Origin: Chara braunii
Taxonomy: Eukaryota > Streptophyta > Charophyceae > Charales > Characeae
Direction of reading: 5' to 3'
DNA: 22,126 nt
Assembly: GCA_003427395.1 (NCBI GenBank)
Contig: BFEA01000435.1
Coordinates: forward strand, 672,908 to 695,033
Below, piece by piece: positions 1-9,665 of the stretch. How positions within the stretch are numbered: position 1 is the stretch's first letter; every line of letters starts with the position of its first letter. The translations under genes and the position numbers were made by a program. Below the pieces are notes generated by a model that was not told where the DNA came from, ran no database searches, and saw only the letters and a program-made list of their open reading frames with translations.

Positions 1-561
1 CTCCTCTCCTCTTCTCCTCCTACTCCTCCACAGTTCTTTCCTCTACTTCTTCTTCTTCTTCCTCGTCTTGATCAGAGTAGAGATAGAGGTGACTGGAGAC
101 ATTGTTTGGGCACGGCATTCTGCCTTATTGGACACGACATTCAGACCGGACTTACACGCTACATTGGGATTGAACTGTGCACGACATTCGGAGATCAGAC
201 TTGGGTTGGACTTGGTTACCTCCTATGCCCCTTCCCCCCCCCTTCTCTCTCGCATGTCTATGGATCTCTCCCTATGTGTGTGAGCGGAAGGGCAATCTCT
301 CTAATGTCTTGCCCTTCCGAAGTTTCTCCCTTTCCTGTTGTCGTCCACGTGCCCTCTTGGTTACTATAATTCCGCTGCGCTGTTCCCCAGCCCATGATGA
401 TGATAATGCAAATGTGTTGTTGTTGTTTTCTTTTTTTTGTTGGTTTACTTGTTGCATTGTGCACGTTGACATCTGGTGAATGTCGCATCTATGCTGCTGG
501 TTGTCGCCACTTTCATCATTGCTAGATCCTAGGCTGTTAGTGCATTTCACTTTCTGATATG
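1..561. other. Non-coding, pyrimidine-rich left edge; possible intron
   Basis: The stretch opens with a CTCCTC-type polypyrimidine tract. Between about 112 and 200 there are diverged repeats of a CACGACATTC-like motif. If the RPW8-like exon at 562-783 belongs to a larger gene, this region would be its first intron. I see no conserved reading frame on either strand; the short open frames are low in complexity. Confidence 0.4.
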
Positions 562-783
562 CTACAGTTTGCCACTCAACATCTGAAGGTTGCCCTTTCT
601 ATACTGCATTCCTTGAAGTCTATCACTGATTGTTTTGATGTCCTGAACACATGTTTCCAGTTCCTGGCAAGCCTCGTTGTGGTATACAACTTCTTTCACA
701 AATTGTAAGGCAGTATTTCCGAGTTGCTGAATCGCAGTAGATAGCAGGTTTGTAGCCACGCCAACTGCGAGTTCTGCCGCCAT
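562..783 (-). CDS. RPW8-like N-terminal exon, partial gene
   Basis: The 73-codon frame starts at the ATG at 783. It begins MAAELAVGVATNLLSTAIQQ, followed by a predicted amphipathic helical stretch with a HNEACQELETCVQDIKTIS segment. This pattern of a hydrophobic N-terminal helix and then a helical bundle is typical of RPW8 or HeLo-like four-helix domains, which sit at the N-terminus of some plant NLR immune receptors and plant MLKL proteins. An RPW8 domain is about 150 residues, so this is only its first half. The frame stops at 562, so an intron is likely; a GT at about codon 63 (GCA-GTATAG) is a possible donor. Upstream, a pyrimidine-rich TTTTCTCAG lies 8 bases before the ATG and looks like a 3' splice site for a leader intron. 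The rest of the gene would lie left of the window. Other helical-bundle families remain possible. Confidence 0.5.
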   Translation of the reverse strand: MAAELAVGVATNLLSTAIQQLGNTALQFVKEVVYHNEACQELETCVQDIKTISDRLQGMQYRKGNLQMLSGKL

Positions 784-1831
784 CTGACCTCCTGAGAAAA
801 GACTAAATCAGATATATGCATGAAACACAGAGAAAAAGTTCAGCACATGTTGATGTGTGAGGTACTGGCCAAATACCATAATGGCTATGTCACGTTTGCT
901 TGAGGCCTGCCATTAAGTTTGCTAAGATGCTTCATGATTCACATGGCATCAGACGATTGGAATTCCAAAACAAAGCATTCAATCACACTGTCCATAGTGC
1001 CCAAAAAATTGCGCTATGTTGAGGCTAAGTTAGACCAATATATTTCAACGGCCTATGTGATAACAGCACCGGACAAGTTTCCATGACCTCCATGGAATAG
1101 TATGCAGCAAAGGAAATTCAATGCAACTTGCATAACCTGAACACATTGAACTCATGGCCTGCTTCAACCACTTGCATGCCAAATTGGATGCTTATTCTGA
1201 CATATGCTGAAGGCCTGAAAAGCAGATGTGCAGATCTGTGTGGCATTGGGCAGGCGTGGATAGCACACACGGCGTCACACGCCAACAACACATACACGTA
1301 CAGGTATGGGACCCTGACCTAGCCAACATGGGCACTTTCCTTTTTTTTTTTTAATTTCTATTCTTGAGCACGTGAGCGGGTTGGCGATGCACTGCAGTGT
1401 ATTTTTAACTTGAGAGCTGCCAGGAACCACACTGACAAGTGGCCTGTCCGGTTTCATGCGCTCATCCACATATGGGCGTAGGGGCCTGACAACCATGCAA
1501 CACAAAACAGCTGCAAATATCCCTTCTCCTTAACCGTCATTGCTCGCGTTGTGTGGCGGGCCGTGGCGCACCAAAAGCATGCAGAACATTGAGTCCATGC
1601 TCTTGGATCCACAACATCTAATGGCCTTGATCAATCTTTGAGGTGTCTCTAAAAGGATGTTCTCTATCGCTGGCGAACGTTACATGGGCTTTCATTTTAC
1701 TACAGAACAGCAGTGCGGTTGACGGTACACATCAATTTTGAATAATATTTTGAGACCCCAATTGTTGAATTGCAAGGACTGCTTGATTACAAACTGTCCC
1801 AATTAAGAAAGGCAAGAATAGAAAAACGAAC

Positions 1832-1832
<1 letters not shown>
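784..1832. other. Non-coding region upstream of the RPW8-like exon
   Basis: No reading frame here carries recognisable motifs. Apart from the possible leader-intron acceptor at its left edge, it would contain the 5' UTR and promoter of the minus-strand RPW8-like gene. I could not identify a convincing TATA box. Confidence 0.35.

Positions 1833-1868
<36 letters not shown>
1833..1868. repeat. Poly-T tract, about 36 bp
   Basis: An uninterrupted run of T, followed shortly by CCCC and seven more Ts. Read on the minus strand it is poly-A, so it could be the tail of a minus-strand retroposed sequence. No coding remnant or target-site duplication was recognised. Length is likely unstable and error-prone in assemblies. 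Confidence 0.95.
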
Positions 1869-2100
1869 CCCCTTTTTTTGAGTGTCTTTCGGTTTTTGAA
1901 TGAATTTCCACATGTGTGTTGACGTTGCAGCCATGGATGCGAAGCATGCGTATCTTGCCACACACAAACAACCAATGACTGTTTCACACTTCTTCAAGCT
2001 GCTCGATCGCCAAACAGATCAGGAACCAGCATCAAGGCCTCCTAACAGTGCTATTGGCAATCGGCATCGAGAGCGAATGATTGTTTGCCACTTCCTCAAG

Positions 2101-2829
2101 GTGCTCTGTCGAACACCACTAACTCCCGAATCATTCGGTGTTCAACTACTATCTGTCAACTGGAGAAGGAGGTCCTTCCGGGAAGATAAATGGTGGACAC
2201 ATTTGTTGCAGGGGTACTGACGGGTTGCGGGTTCAACTTGCCACACTAGGCCGGGTGTTCCACCCGACCACAGTTGACGGGTTCAGTCCATCAACTTGCA
2301 AGGTGTCGGGCGCCGGACCCCTGACCTTTTATGGAAAACAGGCACCATATACCCAACAGGATGCCCTTTTGAATCGTGTACTGTCTGTCACAGTAACACC
2401 AAGCCAGGACAACATTGTCGAGGTGTCATACAAAGAGCCTCCTTTTTTACACTGTGTTAGGTGCTCTGTCGAACACCGCTAACTCCCGAATAATTCGGTG
2501 TTCAACTACTATCTGTCAACCGAAGAAGGAGGTCCTTCCGGGAAGATAAATGGTGGACACATTTGTTGCAGGGGTACTGACGGGTTGCGGGTTCAACTTG
2601 CCAAATGTCGTGCACCAGGCTGGGTGTTCTGCCCGACCACAGTTGACGGGTTCAGTCCATCAACTTGCAAGGTGTCGGGCGCCGCACCCTTGACCTTTTA
2701 TGGAAAACAGGCACCACATACCCAACAGGATGCCCTTTTGAATCGTGTACTGTCTGTTACAGCAACACCAAGCCAGGACAACATTGTCAAGGTGTCATAC
2801 AAAGAGCCCCTACCCTTGTTTACACTGTG
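2101..2829. repeat. Tandem duplication, unit about 360-369 bp
   Basis: Two head-to-tail copies begin at 2101 and 2461, both starting GTGCTCTGTCGAACACC, and differ at a small number of positions. The second copy carries a 9-bp insertion near 2604, so the plus-strand reading frame is kept in phase in both. However, most of the substitutions in that frame change the amino acid, which does not suggest purifying selection. Each copy starts with nested inverted repeats: GAACACC with GGTGTTC, and CCGAAT with ATTCGG. The second copy ends in a TGTGTTAATTC sequence after which similarity stops. Confidence 0.9.
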
Positions 2830-3170
2830 TTAATTCGCATTTAATAACGACTATTCATGTACGAAGGGCTCAAAACGCCCCGCCGCAACATTTGCCATGT
2901 CAACACCTCATATACTGACCATTTATCCTTACTTAAAGTGTCGCATGATGCCCTATTAGACCTTGTACTGAGTTTTTATTCGCAGTCGAAATAGTTCATT
3001 TTTTGACAAAAAGTTCATTTTTTACGAAATATGTATTAGTTTTAAAACTTTTATTATTAGAAAAAAAAAAAGGGTACACACCAGCCACTGCTCACAATGT
3101 ACCCTCACAGGGCCTCACTGACAGCTAGATAGCACTCTTAGGGAATCTTGATGCGAGATCTGATTCCGGG

Positions 3171-3173
<3 letters not shown>
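2830..3173. other. AT-rich non-coding spacer
   Basis: Contains a short A-run at about 3060-3071 and AT-rich sequence (about 2990-3060). No gene or repeat was recognised. Confidence 0.4.

Positions 3174-3245
<72 letters not shown>
3174..3245. repeat. (GA)n microsatellite, 72 bp
   Basis: Pure GA dinucleotide repeat. The sequence just downstream (CTAGTTGAAC, then ATCGG, GAGCACCTT and GTGTCAAAC) recurs beside the second GA tract at 6973. The microsatellite therefore belongs to a larger duplicated block. Confidence 0.97.
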
Positions 3246-3250
<5 letters not shown>

Positions 3251-3610
3251 TTGCTTTAACCCGGAAAAACATTGACAGATACTAGTTGAACGGTGAATCA
3301 ATTCGCAAATATCGGTTTGGAGACTGAGCACCTTCAACAAGTGTCAAACAGTCGTTGGCTGTCTGTGTGGATGGCCACGCACTCTAAGGGAACCTTGATG
3401 CTGGGTGTGGATTTGCTTGCCGCAGGTTAGCAGTTGTCGGGAAGTCTTGGATGCTGAAGTCCGCCACCGGGGCAAGGTTTGATGGTCTGTGGTGGGACTT
3501 CCTATTGAATTTGGATCTGTTTCGAGCAAAGTTTCGCACTCAAGAAATAGAATTGAACTCCAGATCCCGCAGGTTATCAGTTCTTGGACATTTGCATGGA
3601 CAACTAGCGG
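3246..3610. repeat. Copy 1 of a dispersed block beside the GA repeat
   Basis: The first 110 bp are similar to the sequence following the GA tract at 6973-7010, with shared words CTAGTTGAAC, ATCGGT, GAGCACCTT and AAGTGTCAAAC. No reading frame is conserved between the two copies. Confidence 0.6.
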
Positions 3611-3722
3611 ATTGCTCGGGGTACACACCACAAGTCGGAGTGAACTCTCATTTAGATGGACAACATGAACGCACACCATCAGCGCGGTGATATAATACGG
3701 ACGCTGGCTTGTCGTTTGCATG
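3611..3722. repeat. R1a: diverged copy of dispersed repeat with palindrome
   Basis: Shares GATTGCTCGGGGT, a CACACCA word, a degraded 22-bp palindrome (about 3631-3653), TTAGATGGA, and CGCACACCATCAGCGCG with the copies at 5423, 5606, 5687 and 8050. It lies in the 3' flank of pseudogene B1. Confidence 0.75.
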
Positions 3723-3769
3723 GACAAATCAATAACATAGATTCCTAACATTCACTCTTGTCATCGCAA

Positions 3770-4459
3770 ACATTGATCCCCTCCTTGACATGAGCATGTT
3801 TAGGACTTTAAGACACCCATGCATCCCATGACATAAACATCAGAGATCGAAACACTTGCAAGGTCATCGGCGTGTCATTTCTTTGCATAGACCAGATACA
3901 TAACATCCATTCAGATCATTTACTCTTGTCACCGCAACGTCGAGATGTAAACACTCGCAACTTACATAGTCTGTTCCTAACATTGCACCTTCGCAGATGG
4001 AAACACCGCACGCAGAGTTGTGAGAAATGTTCAATGAAAAAAATCATTGAACCGCACATTGCAAAGTAGACAGGGGTTGTTTCCGAAAAAACATTCCAAG
4101 CAAAAAATCAGTCAAGCACACATTGCCTCTCGCACCTATTGCAACCAATGCCTCTCGCACCTCTATCTTCTACTTCATATCCACCATTTGAAGGTGCATA
4201 TGCACATGCACATCATGTTCCACAAAATTGTATTTTAACTCGTTTTCCCTTAAACACAAGGTCTGACCACCCGTCCGTATCTTGTAACATACGGGGCTTC
4301 CTGCGGACGAGGTCGTGAACGGAAGCCATACATAACATTCATAGATGATCCATACACATGCATCTGCGGCTCGTCGACTGTTGCATTCTCCGAAAACACG
4401 GACATGTATTTCATCCTAACAAACCCTCTTGGTCGTGCTAAGGAATTCCCTATACAGCC
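3770..4459. repeat. Dispersed repeat block in B1 3' flank
   Basis: 3777-3870 matches 7848-7945: shared words include CTCCTTGACATGA, CATGCATCCCATGACAT and GAGATCGAAACA. 4040-4120 resembles the degenerate minisatellite at 8255-8480 (words AAAGTAGACAGG, GTTTCC and CATTC). No gene was recognised. The order of repeats in this flank mirrors that of the 7.0-8.5 kb gap, suggesting block duplication. Confidence 0.65.
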
Positions 4460-5196
4460 TCATATGTAGGACACTTTCTTTTCCACCTCATGCCACAATG
4501 ATAAACATCTGACCTGACCTGCTCTCACGAAATCTGACCGCCCATCTACATTGGGGCGAGATATCTTTGGCTTGAACTTGGATCCCTGAAGTACCATCTC
4601 ATTCCGTGACACGAGCATAACTGCATCCACGAGTTTTCTACTTTTGTGTGAAGAAGCCATACATAGCACTCCGGCGAAAATACATCCGTCATCAGTCAAC
4701 CGCACACAACAATATGATATAGCTTGTGGAGAAGTCCCTGGGCAACGGGGTGGGTAGTGTTCCAAGAATGAACAATGACGAGCGCAGTCCACCAACTCTT
4801 GCTTCTGCGAACGTCCCCAAGTTCGTGGCAAGATGTAAAGTACTCGCAGCCGAGGCGACATTTGAAGCTGGTACGGTAGCGGATCGGTTTACCCTTATCG
4901 TCTAGGATCTTTGGCTGGAGGACACCATCAGGCAGTGTGATGAGGCTCCCGAACTCTAACATGTTGCCAAACTTGTAATGGCTTGCCCAAGGGCAGGCGC
5001 ACTCCATCGCCTTCCACTCATCATCGTTCCATTCGTCGAGATGTCAGTTCATGTACGGGACAACGGTCATCCATGGGTCCTCTTCGAAGTCCTCCTTGGT
5101 TGCTTCGTCGATCCACGTTTGACCGTCATGATGCCGCACCGATCTCGCACAAGGTGAAAACGGTCTTGCTAAGCGCACGTGCGTCTCGAGACTCAT
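4460..5196 (-). pseudogene. B1: broken member of an unrecognised tandem gene family
   Basis: The likely start is the ATG at 5196 (MSLETH). The frame reads EDFEEDPWMTVVPYM, then an in-frame TGA at 5044-5046, and continues in the same frame as HLDEWNDDEWKAM, CACPWASHYKFGNMLEFGS and LITLPDGVLQ. It then shifts frame at about 4800-4830 into QELVDCARHCSFLEHYP, ISYCCVRL and VDAVMLVSRNEM, ending at 4460. B2 has the same order of motifs (DDFECDP, VVPFTD, CPWADDYKFANICEFGS, ACARHSEFLDEYP, SYCCVRL, VVVYVSRNEL), so both frames once formed one protein of about 240 residues. I do not recognise the family. No signal peptide or membrane segment is evident. Introns at the breaks cannot be excluded, but no good splice sites were seen there. 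Confidence 0.6.
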
Positions 5197-5378
5197 GTTG
5201 ACGCTTGTCGAAGGTGTCGACAACATTACGCTCCCTACACATCACGCACACATAAACGACACATACGGACGTGTAGACCGTCGTAAATAAAGTTGGCCAA
5301 TGATAAGTCCCGTGGTGTGGCCAGCACTCAATCGTCACGCCCCGTACCATATATCGACAAACTCCTCACTTAAGCAAA
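5197..5378. other. 5' flank of B1
   Basis: The short non-coding interval between B1 and the palindromic repeats. Minus-strand transcription of B1 would start here. No convincing core promoter was identified. Confidence 0.3.
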
Positions 5379-5444
5379 GTGCGAGTGAACTCTCACATAC
5401 TTGCGAGTGAACTTTCACTTACGTGCGAGTGAACTCGCACTCAG
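5379..5444. repeat. Three exact-period 22-bp near-palindromes (R1b)
   Basis: Units at 5379-5400, 5401-5422 and 5423-5444 share GCGAGTGAAC followed by TCTCAC, TTTCAC or TCGCAC. Each is an imperfect inverted repeat about a central GA. The last unit leads into the dispersed R1 tail (AGATGGAGAGGCAGGTGCGC) running to about 5583. It lies about 180 bp upstream of the B1 start. Confidence 0.85.
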
Positions 5445-5583
5445 ATGGAGAGGCAGGTGCGCGCACCATCAGCGTGATGATTAAAAACGGACACTGGTTT
5501 GTCATTTGTATATTCCCGGATGAAAATGTCATCAAAACTTTGCATGGACGAATTCGCAACATAGATTCATGACATTCACTTAA

Positions 5584-5850
5584 GCGGATTGCTCGATGTT
5601 CAGAGCACAAGTGCAAGTGAATTCGCAGTTAGATGGAGAGCCAGGTGCTCACACCACTGAAATGGAATGCTCGGGGTGCACACAGCAAGTGCGAGTGAAC
5701 TCGCACTTAGATGCAGAGATAGGTGCGCACACCATGAGCTTATGTGTATAATGTATAAGGAAATTGACGTATCCTTTTTTGTATTCCCTGATGAAAATAT
5801 CGTCATTTTTTTGCATGGACACGATACATAACATCCGTTCAGAACTTTCA
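5584..5850. repeat. R1c and R1d: two adjacent R1 repeats
   Basis: R1c (5584-5665) contains AAGTGCAAGTGAATTCGCAG. R1d (5669-5850) contains a perfect inverted repeat at 5687-5708, with arms AAGTGCGAGT and ACTCGCACTT around a GA centre. Both continue into TTAGATG, AGGTGC and CACACCA words. R1d also shares GTATTCCCTGATGAAAAT with the tail of R1b. These lie between the B2 stop and the B1 start. Confidence 0.85.
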
Positions 5851-5972
5851 CTTCTACCGATGACGACAGGCCGGTGTGTACATGCGTTCATTCAAAGTTC
5901 GAACAGGCGACCCGAACGTAAGACACTCCGTCGCATCGACTGGAGCATCTTCAGCGAACATAGAAATATATT

Positions 5973-6708
5973 TCATGTGAACAAACCCGGTCCTTCCAGC
6001 CGAAGCCTACCTATAGCATCCCGTATACAGGATGGTTGAGCTTCAACCTCGCGCCATGCGTCCACATCGTCCACCTTACCCCCGATTACCAAATCCCATG
6101 CCCCTTCGAATTTCGTTGTGACCAAACACATCCCGTCTCTCCCGAGGTACAACTCATTCCTGGACACGTAGACCACAACGTCAGTCAAGGTCCTATTCCG
6201 ATTCGAACACACGATGCAAATGACCCTAGATAAGAATAACCTTCTAAGACGCAATCTAACGCAGCAGTAGGAAACTTCTCGAGGCAACAGCCCTGGGGAG
6301 CGCAACGGGTATTCATCGAGGAACTCGGAATGTCGTGCACAGGCAAGCAACTCGTGTTTCAGCGCACGGGATCATGTGCGCGGCGAAGCAGTCACGACGT
6401 TGCAGGCCAACACATTGTGATGACGAGCAATATTCAACTTTGCACTCAAGCGACGGCACCGAACTGAACTCGAGCACAGCTCTAGGTACGGGAATGAAAC
6501 TCCCGAACTCGCAAATATTTGCGAACTTGTAGTCGTCCGCCCACGGGCACTCCCTGAGCATTTTGTCCCACTGGTCCTCTTTCCACGAGTCCAGGGGAGC
6601 ATCAGTGAACGGGACGACCCTCATCGAAGGATCACACTCGAAGTCGTCTCTTATCGCACCGTCAATAACAGCGGAGTCTCCACTGCCGGACACGTGTGGG
6701 GCGAGCAT
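5973..6708 (-). pseudogene. B2: broken member of the tandem gene family
   Basis: The start chosen is the ATG at 6708 (MLAPHVSGSG), in a CCGCC-ATG context. The first frame (6708-6313) carries IRDDFECDPSMRVVPF, LDSWKEDQWDKM and CPWADDYKFANICEFGSFIP. The second frame (from about 6350 to 5973) carries ELLACARHSEFLDEYP, SYCCVRL, TLTDVVVYVSRNELYLG and AWREV. The two frames overlap and differ in phase, and B1 breaks near the same place with a different phase change, so independent indels are more likely than a shared intron. The full protein would be about 240 residues. Function is unknown. The family resemblance to A and C rests on two regions: a [NC]-[IP]-W motif followed by an aromatic-rich strand, and a hydrophobic strand ending in V-S/R-R/E-N/D-E-L/F. 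Confidence 0.6.
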
Positions 6709-6970
6709 GGCGGAAAAGGGTATGCCATGCGCTCACGCCAAAGACCCGGGGTTATCCACTCCGAGATGGCCATCGTGATCGGCAAACGCCTTGCAGACAA
6801 CAACGAAAAAATCAGCAAATGCATACACCCAGCTCACAGGGAAAGAAAATAACCATGTCCCCCCAAGGACGTCCGTCGAAACTCCGATGACGGGCATCTT
6901 GTTGAACACGACCACCACCGCACGGCCGCTCTGCACCCAATCGGGCCAGAGGTACATCAATGGCCATGGC

Positions 6971-6972
<2 letters not shown>
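6709..6972. other. 5' flank of B2
   Basis: Non-coding as far as I can see. It separates B2 from the GA microsatellite. Open frames here are short and share no motifs with the paralogue family. Confidence 0.3.

Positions 6973-7010
<38 letters not shown>
6973..7010. repeat. (GA)n microsatellite, 38 bp
   Basis: The second GA tract. Its downstream flank (to about 7095) is the counterpart of the flank of the 3174-3245 tract. Confidence 0.95.
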
Positions 7011-7012
<2 letters not shown>

Positions 7013-7237
7013 CTAGTTGAACAGCGAGTCCATTTGTTGCTATTATTCGCAGTTATCGGTGTTCCACAGAGCACCTTAAGGAAGTGTCAAACAACACTAC
7101 ATGTATGCAACGTCGAGCACCCATCGGCACGTATACATGCAATGGAAGTGATCATGAGCCTTCTGCATCGGTTGAAATGACCACCTTCACGAAGTGCCAA
7201 ACAGTCGGCGGTCAGAGGTCTCAAGTGCTAAAAGCAT

Positions 7238-7782
7238 TCGTAGGGGATCTTGCAGCGTGTTCAGAACTTATTGGCGTGGCACTAGATGCTCACCAAACAG
7301 TTTTGGATGTCGATTGTACGGACACATCACATGGTGCGTACAAGCAAGCAGTGATTGCTTGCAGGACCTTTTATCCGGTGTGGATCTTCGAGAGCAGATT
7401 TGACGCAATCCTCCGTTAGACCCATTTCGGCGAGGGGGACCTGCCATCCTGCCGCTGTTTACTGTACTCATCACGTGGAAATCGACAACGTGAGGAACCG
7501 ACAATGAACGTTCTTAGGGGACTTTGCGGCCGTGTCTGAATCTTATTGGCGTAGCACTAGATGCTCACCAAGCAGTTCTGGATGTCGGTTATATCGACAC
7601 ATCATATGATGCCTTACAAGCGACTGTGGCCGGATCCCGACCCCCATCCCCAGTGTGGATCTTTGGGAGCAGATTTGACGCAATCCACCGTTAGATCTAC
7701 ATCGAAGAGGCGGACCGGTCATCCTGTTGCAGTTCAGTGTAGTCATCATGTGGGAGTCGACAACGCAAGAACCCAACGATGT
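7238..7782. repeat. Tandem duplication, unit about 273 bp
   Basis: Copy 1 (7238-7510) and copy 2 (7511-7782) share CTTATTGGCGT, CACTAGATGCTCACCAA, GTGTGGATCTT, GAGCAGATTTGACGCAATCC and CCGTTAGA words. The plus-strand frame of copy 1 is shifted in copy 2. The minus-strand frame stays open in both copies (78 and 77 codons, ending at 7268 and 7543). The shared minus-strand residues include SNGGLRQICS and YNRHP. Confidence 0.85.
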
Positions 7783-8030
7783 TCCAATAGGGACGTGCTG
7801 AGCCTCTTGCTTCGTGATGTGCAGGTGCTTACCGGCGGTTCGTTCGATCCTCTCCTTGACATGAACATTTTTTTATCGAAAACATGCATGCATCCCATGA
7901 CATGAAGATGAGAGATCGAAACAATTGCAAGGTCACTATTATGAAAGTCGGGAGAAATGGAGAGAGGGAAACATTTACAGGTTGCCTGTTGTTTTTGTAA
8001 AGGTCAAGTCGAAGCAAAGTACGAGGGAAT
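7783..8030. repeat. Counterpart of the 3770-3870 dispersed repeat
   Basis: 7848-7945 matches the sequence near 3777-3870, with CTCCTTGACATGAACAT, CATGCATCCCATGACATG and GAGATCGAAACAATTGCAAG. Together with the GA tract and R1e this reproduces the repeat order seen at 3.2-3.9 kb. Confidence 0.65.
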
Positions 8031-8180
8031 TGCTCGGGGTTCACACCAGAAGTGCGAATGAACTTGCACTTAGATTGAGAAGCAGGTGCGCACACCATCA
8101 GCGCGATGATTTAATATGGACGTTGGTCTGCCATTTGTATATTACCGGGCGAAAATGTCATCAAATCTTAGTGCGGAGAA
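8031..8180. repeat. R1e dispersed repeat with palindrome
   Basis: Starts ATTGCTCGGGGT. It contains a near-palindrome at 8050-8071 (AAGTGCGAAT, GA, ACTTGCACTT) and continues TTAGATTGAGAAGCAGGTGC, CACACCATCAGCGCGATGAT and GTATATTACCGGGCGAAAAT. It is closely similar to the tail of R1b. It lies in the gap downstream of C. Confidence 0.85.
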
Positions 8181-8254
8181 GATACATATCCATTCCTATA
8201 AATAACACTTGTCATCGCCTTCAAGTTGCCTAGTGTTTTTCTAAAGGTAAAGTT

Positions 8255-8480
8255 GTAAACCACACAGAGAGTTTCCAGAAATCATTCAATGTAAAAAAAA
8301 ATGTTCAATGGCAAATTGCAAAGTACACAGAGGCGTTTCCAAAAACGATTCAATGCAAAATTGCGAAGTACACGGAAGTTTTCCATAAATCACAAAGTGC
8401 ATGGAGCCTTTCCAAAAATCATTGAAGGACACGTTCTAAGGCACATGTAGGCTTTCCAAAAATCATTCAAGCCCACGTTG
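8255..8480. repeat. Degenerate minisatellite, unit about 45 bp
   Basis: Four to five diverged units share a CAAAGTACACAGAGG-like head, a (G)TTTCCAAAAA middle and an ATCATTCAA tail. Unit length varies through internal deletions. A related fragment lies at 4040-4120. Confidence 0.7.
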
Positions 8481-8579
8481 TATAGTTTACATGACATGCC
8501 CTTATCTACAGAAGACGCTTCCGTACAGTCTATATGACACGCCCTCGTCGCCACAAGCTGAAAAGTCGTGCATTACACT

Positions 8580-8800
8580 TGAAACAAACCCTACCTCAAA
8601 TATGAACATGTCGAACACAAGTTCAACCTAAGTCCTACACGAAAGCTGATTCAAGCCGAAGACCTACACAAACGTTGATTTGTGTCAAAGCCCTACATTA
8701 GACAAAAGCTCATCCAAAAACCAACACGATGTTCACGTGCCTACACAAGTCCCACACGGAAGCTCTTCCAAGCCCGACATGATGTCCACAACGTGATAGG
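8580..8800. repeat. Degenerate tandem repeat, unit about 35-45 bp
   Basis: Repeated words are CCTACAC, ACGAAAGCTGATTCAAGCC, CTACACAAACGTTGATT, CAAAAGCTCATCCAA and ACGGAAGCTCTTCCAAGCC. These suggest an old minisatellite on the 3' side of C. No gene is visible. Confidence 0.5.
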
Positions 8801-8843
8801 GCCAGACCCGCTGCACGCATGAGAACATTCATGATGAGAGATT

Positions 8844-9379
8844 CTAAAGGCGTGAGGTGACTCGATTCAAATTGCTCCAGTGACGGATTTGGAATGGACA
8901 ACGGTCTCCCCAGAACAGGGGACTGTCATCATCTTCTCTCACGCCGGATACAAGGAATAGTTCTCCATCCAAGCACGAGGCGATATGGATGATGAAGATC
9001 GTTAAGAAAAACGTAATGGCAGGCTCACAACCTTCTGGCGTTCTATCGAAAGATGTGCTGGTTACGTATGAATAATACAAGCAACTTCTCAACTCCCCTT
9101 CGGATGCAATGTCGAAATCAATTCTGAAGACGGGTCTGTCGCCTAGCGTGACCATCACAATGTATTGAAAAGATGGCTAGGCGGGGGCAAAACAGACGAT
9201 TGGACACGAGCACGAACGTCTTCGGGGACCGGAAGGTAGCAGTATCTGGGAAGCCAAATGTTGCCAAACCACTCTAAACCATAAATGTTCTCAGCTGCGG
9301 CAACAACTACACTTCGCAGACTTTCGCAGTAGCCGAGTTCTCTGACAACGACCGTCTCACTGACACTTCCAGACGACAT
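8844..9379 (-). pseudogene. C: divergent, frameshifted member of the tandem gene family
   Basis: The start is the ATG at 9379 (MSSGSVSETVVVREL), immediately preceded by a pyrimidine-rich TGCAG that looks like a splice acceptor. Frame one carries AAENIYGLEWFGNIWLPRY and LPVPEDVRARVQ, ending at 9155. The frame then shifts within a short T-run near 9155-9165 into VMVTLGDRPVFRIDFD, GELRSCLYYSYVTSTSF and LTIFIIHIASCLDGELFLVS, ending at 8844. The ENIYG motif and the hydrophobic strand ending in ELFLV resemble the corresponding parts of A and B, so I place it in the same superfamily with modest confidence. The full protein would be about 178 residues, shorter than A. The function is unknown. Confidence 0.5.
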
Positions 9380-9485
9380 TCTGCATCAGTAGAGAGAACA
9401 GCGCCCTTGCGGGTGTCAAACATTCCACCTTGTCATATACAGAGAGATGGGTAAACGACGAAGTTGAGACCGACTGATGTTCGCG

Positions 9486-9632
9486 AAGTGCGAATGAACT
9501 CGTAATTAGATAGACAGTTTGTAATGCAACGGGGTATACCGAACGGGATGGGGCATGATGAACGAGAGATAAGTAAGGGAGCGAACATGGAATTCAATGG
9601 GTTGTAAGCATAGTGCGAGTCTATTCGCACTA
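9486..9632. repeat. R1f and R1g palindromes between C and A1
   Basis: R1f at 9486-9507 is a diverged palindrome with the R1 word AAGTGCGAATGAACTCG. R1g at 9611-9632 is an inverted repeat with perfect 8-bp arms TAGTGCGA and TCGCACTA around a 6-nt centre. R1g ends 34 bp past the A1 stop. Confidence 0.8.
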
Positions 9633-9665
9633 GAGAAAAAACGAAGCAACTAATTCAGAACGCCG

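Noticed and set aside
2138-2833. Two similar plus-strand open frames in the tandem duplication
   Set aside because: Most differences change the amino acid, there are no ATG starts at the ends, and no domain is recognisable.
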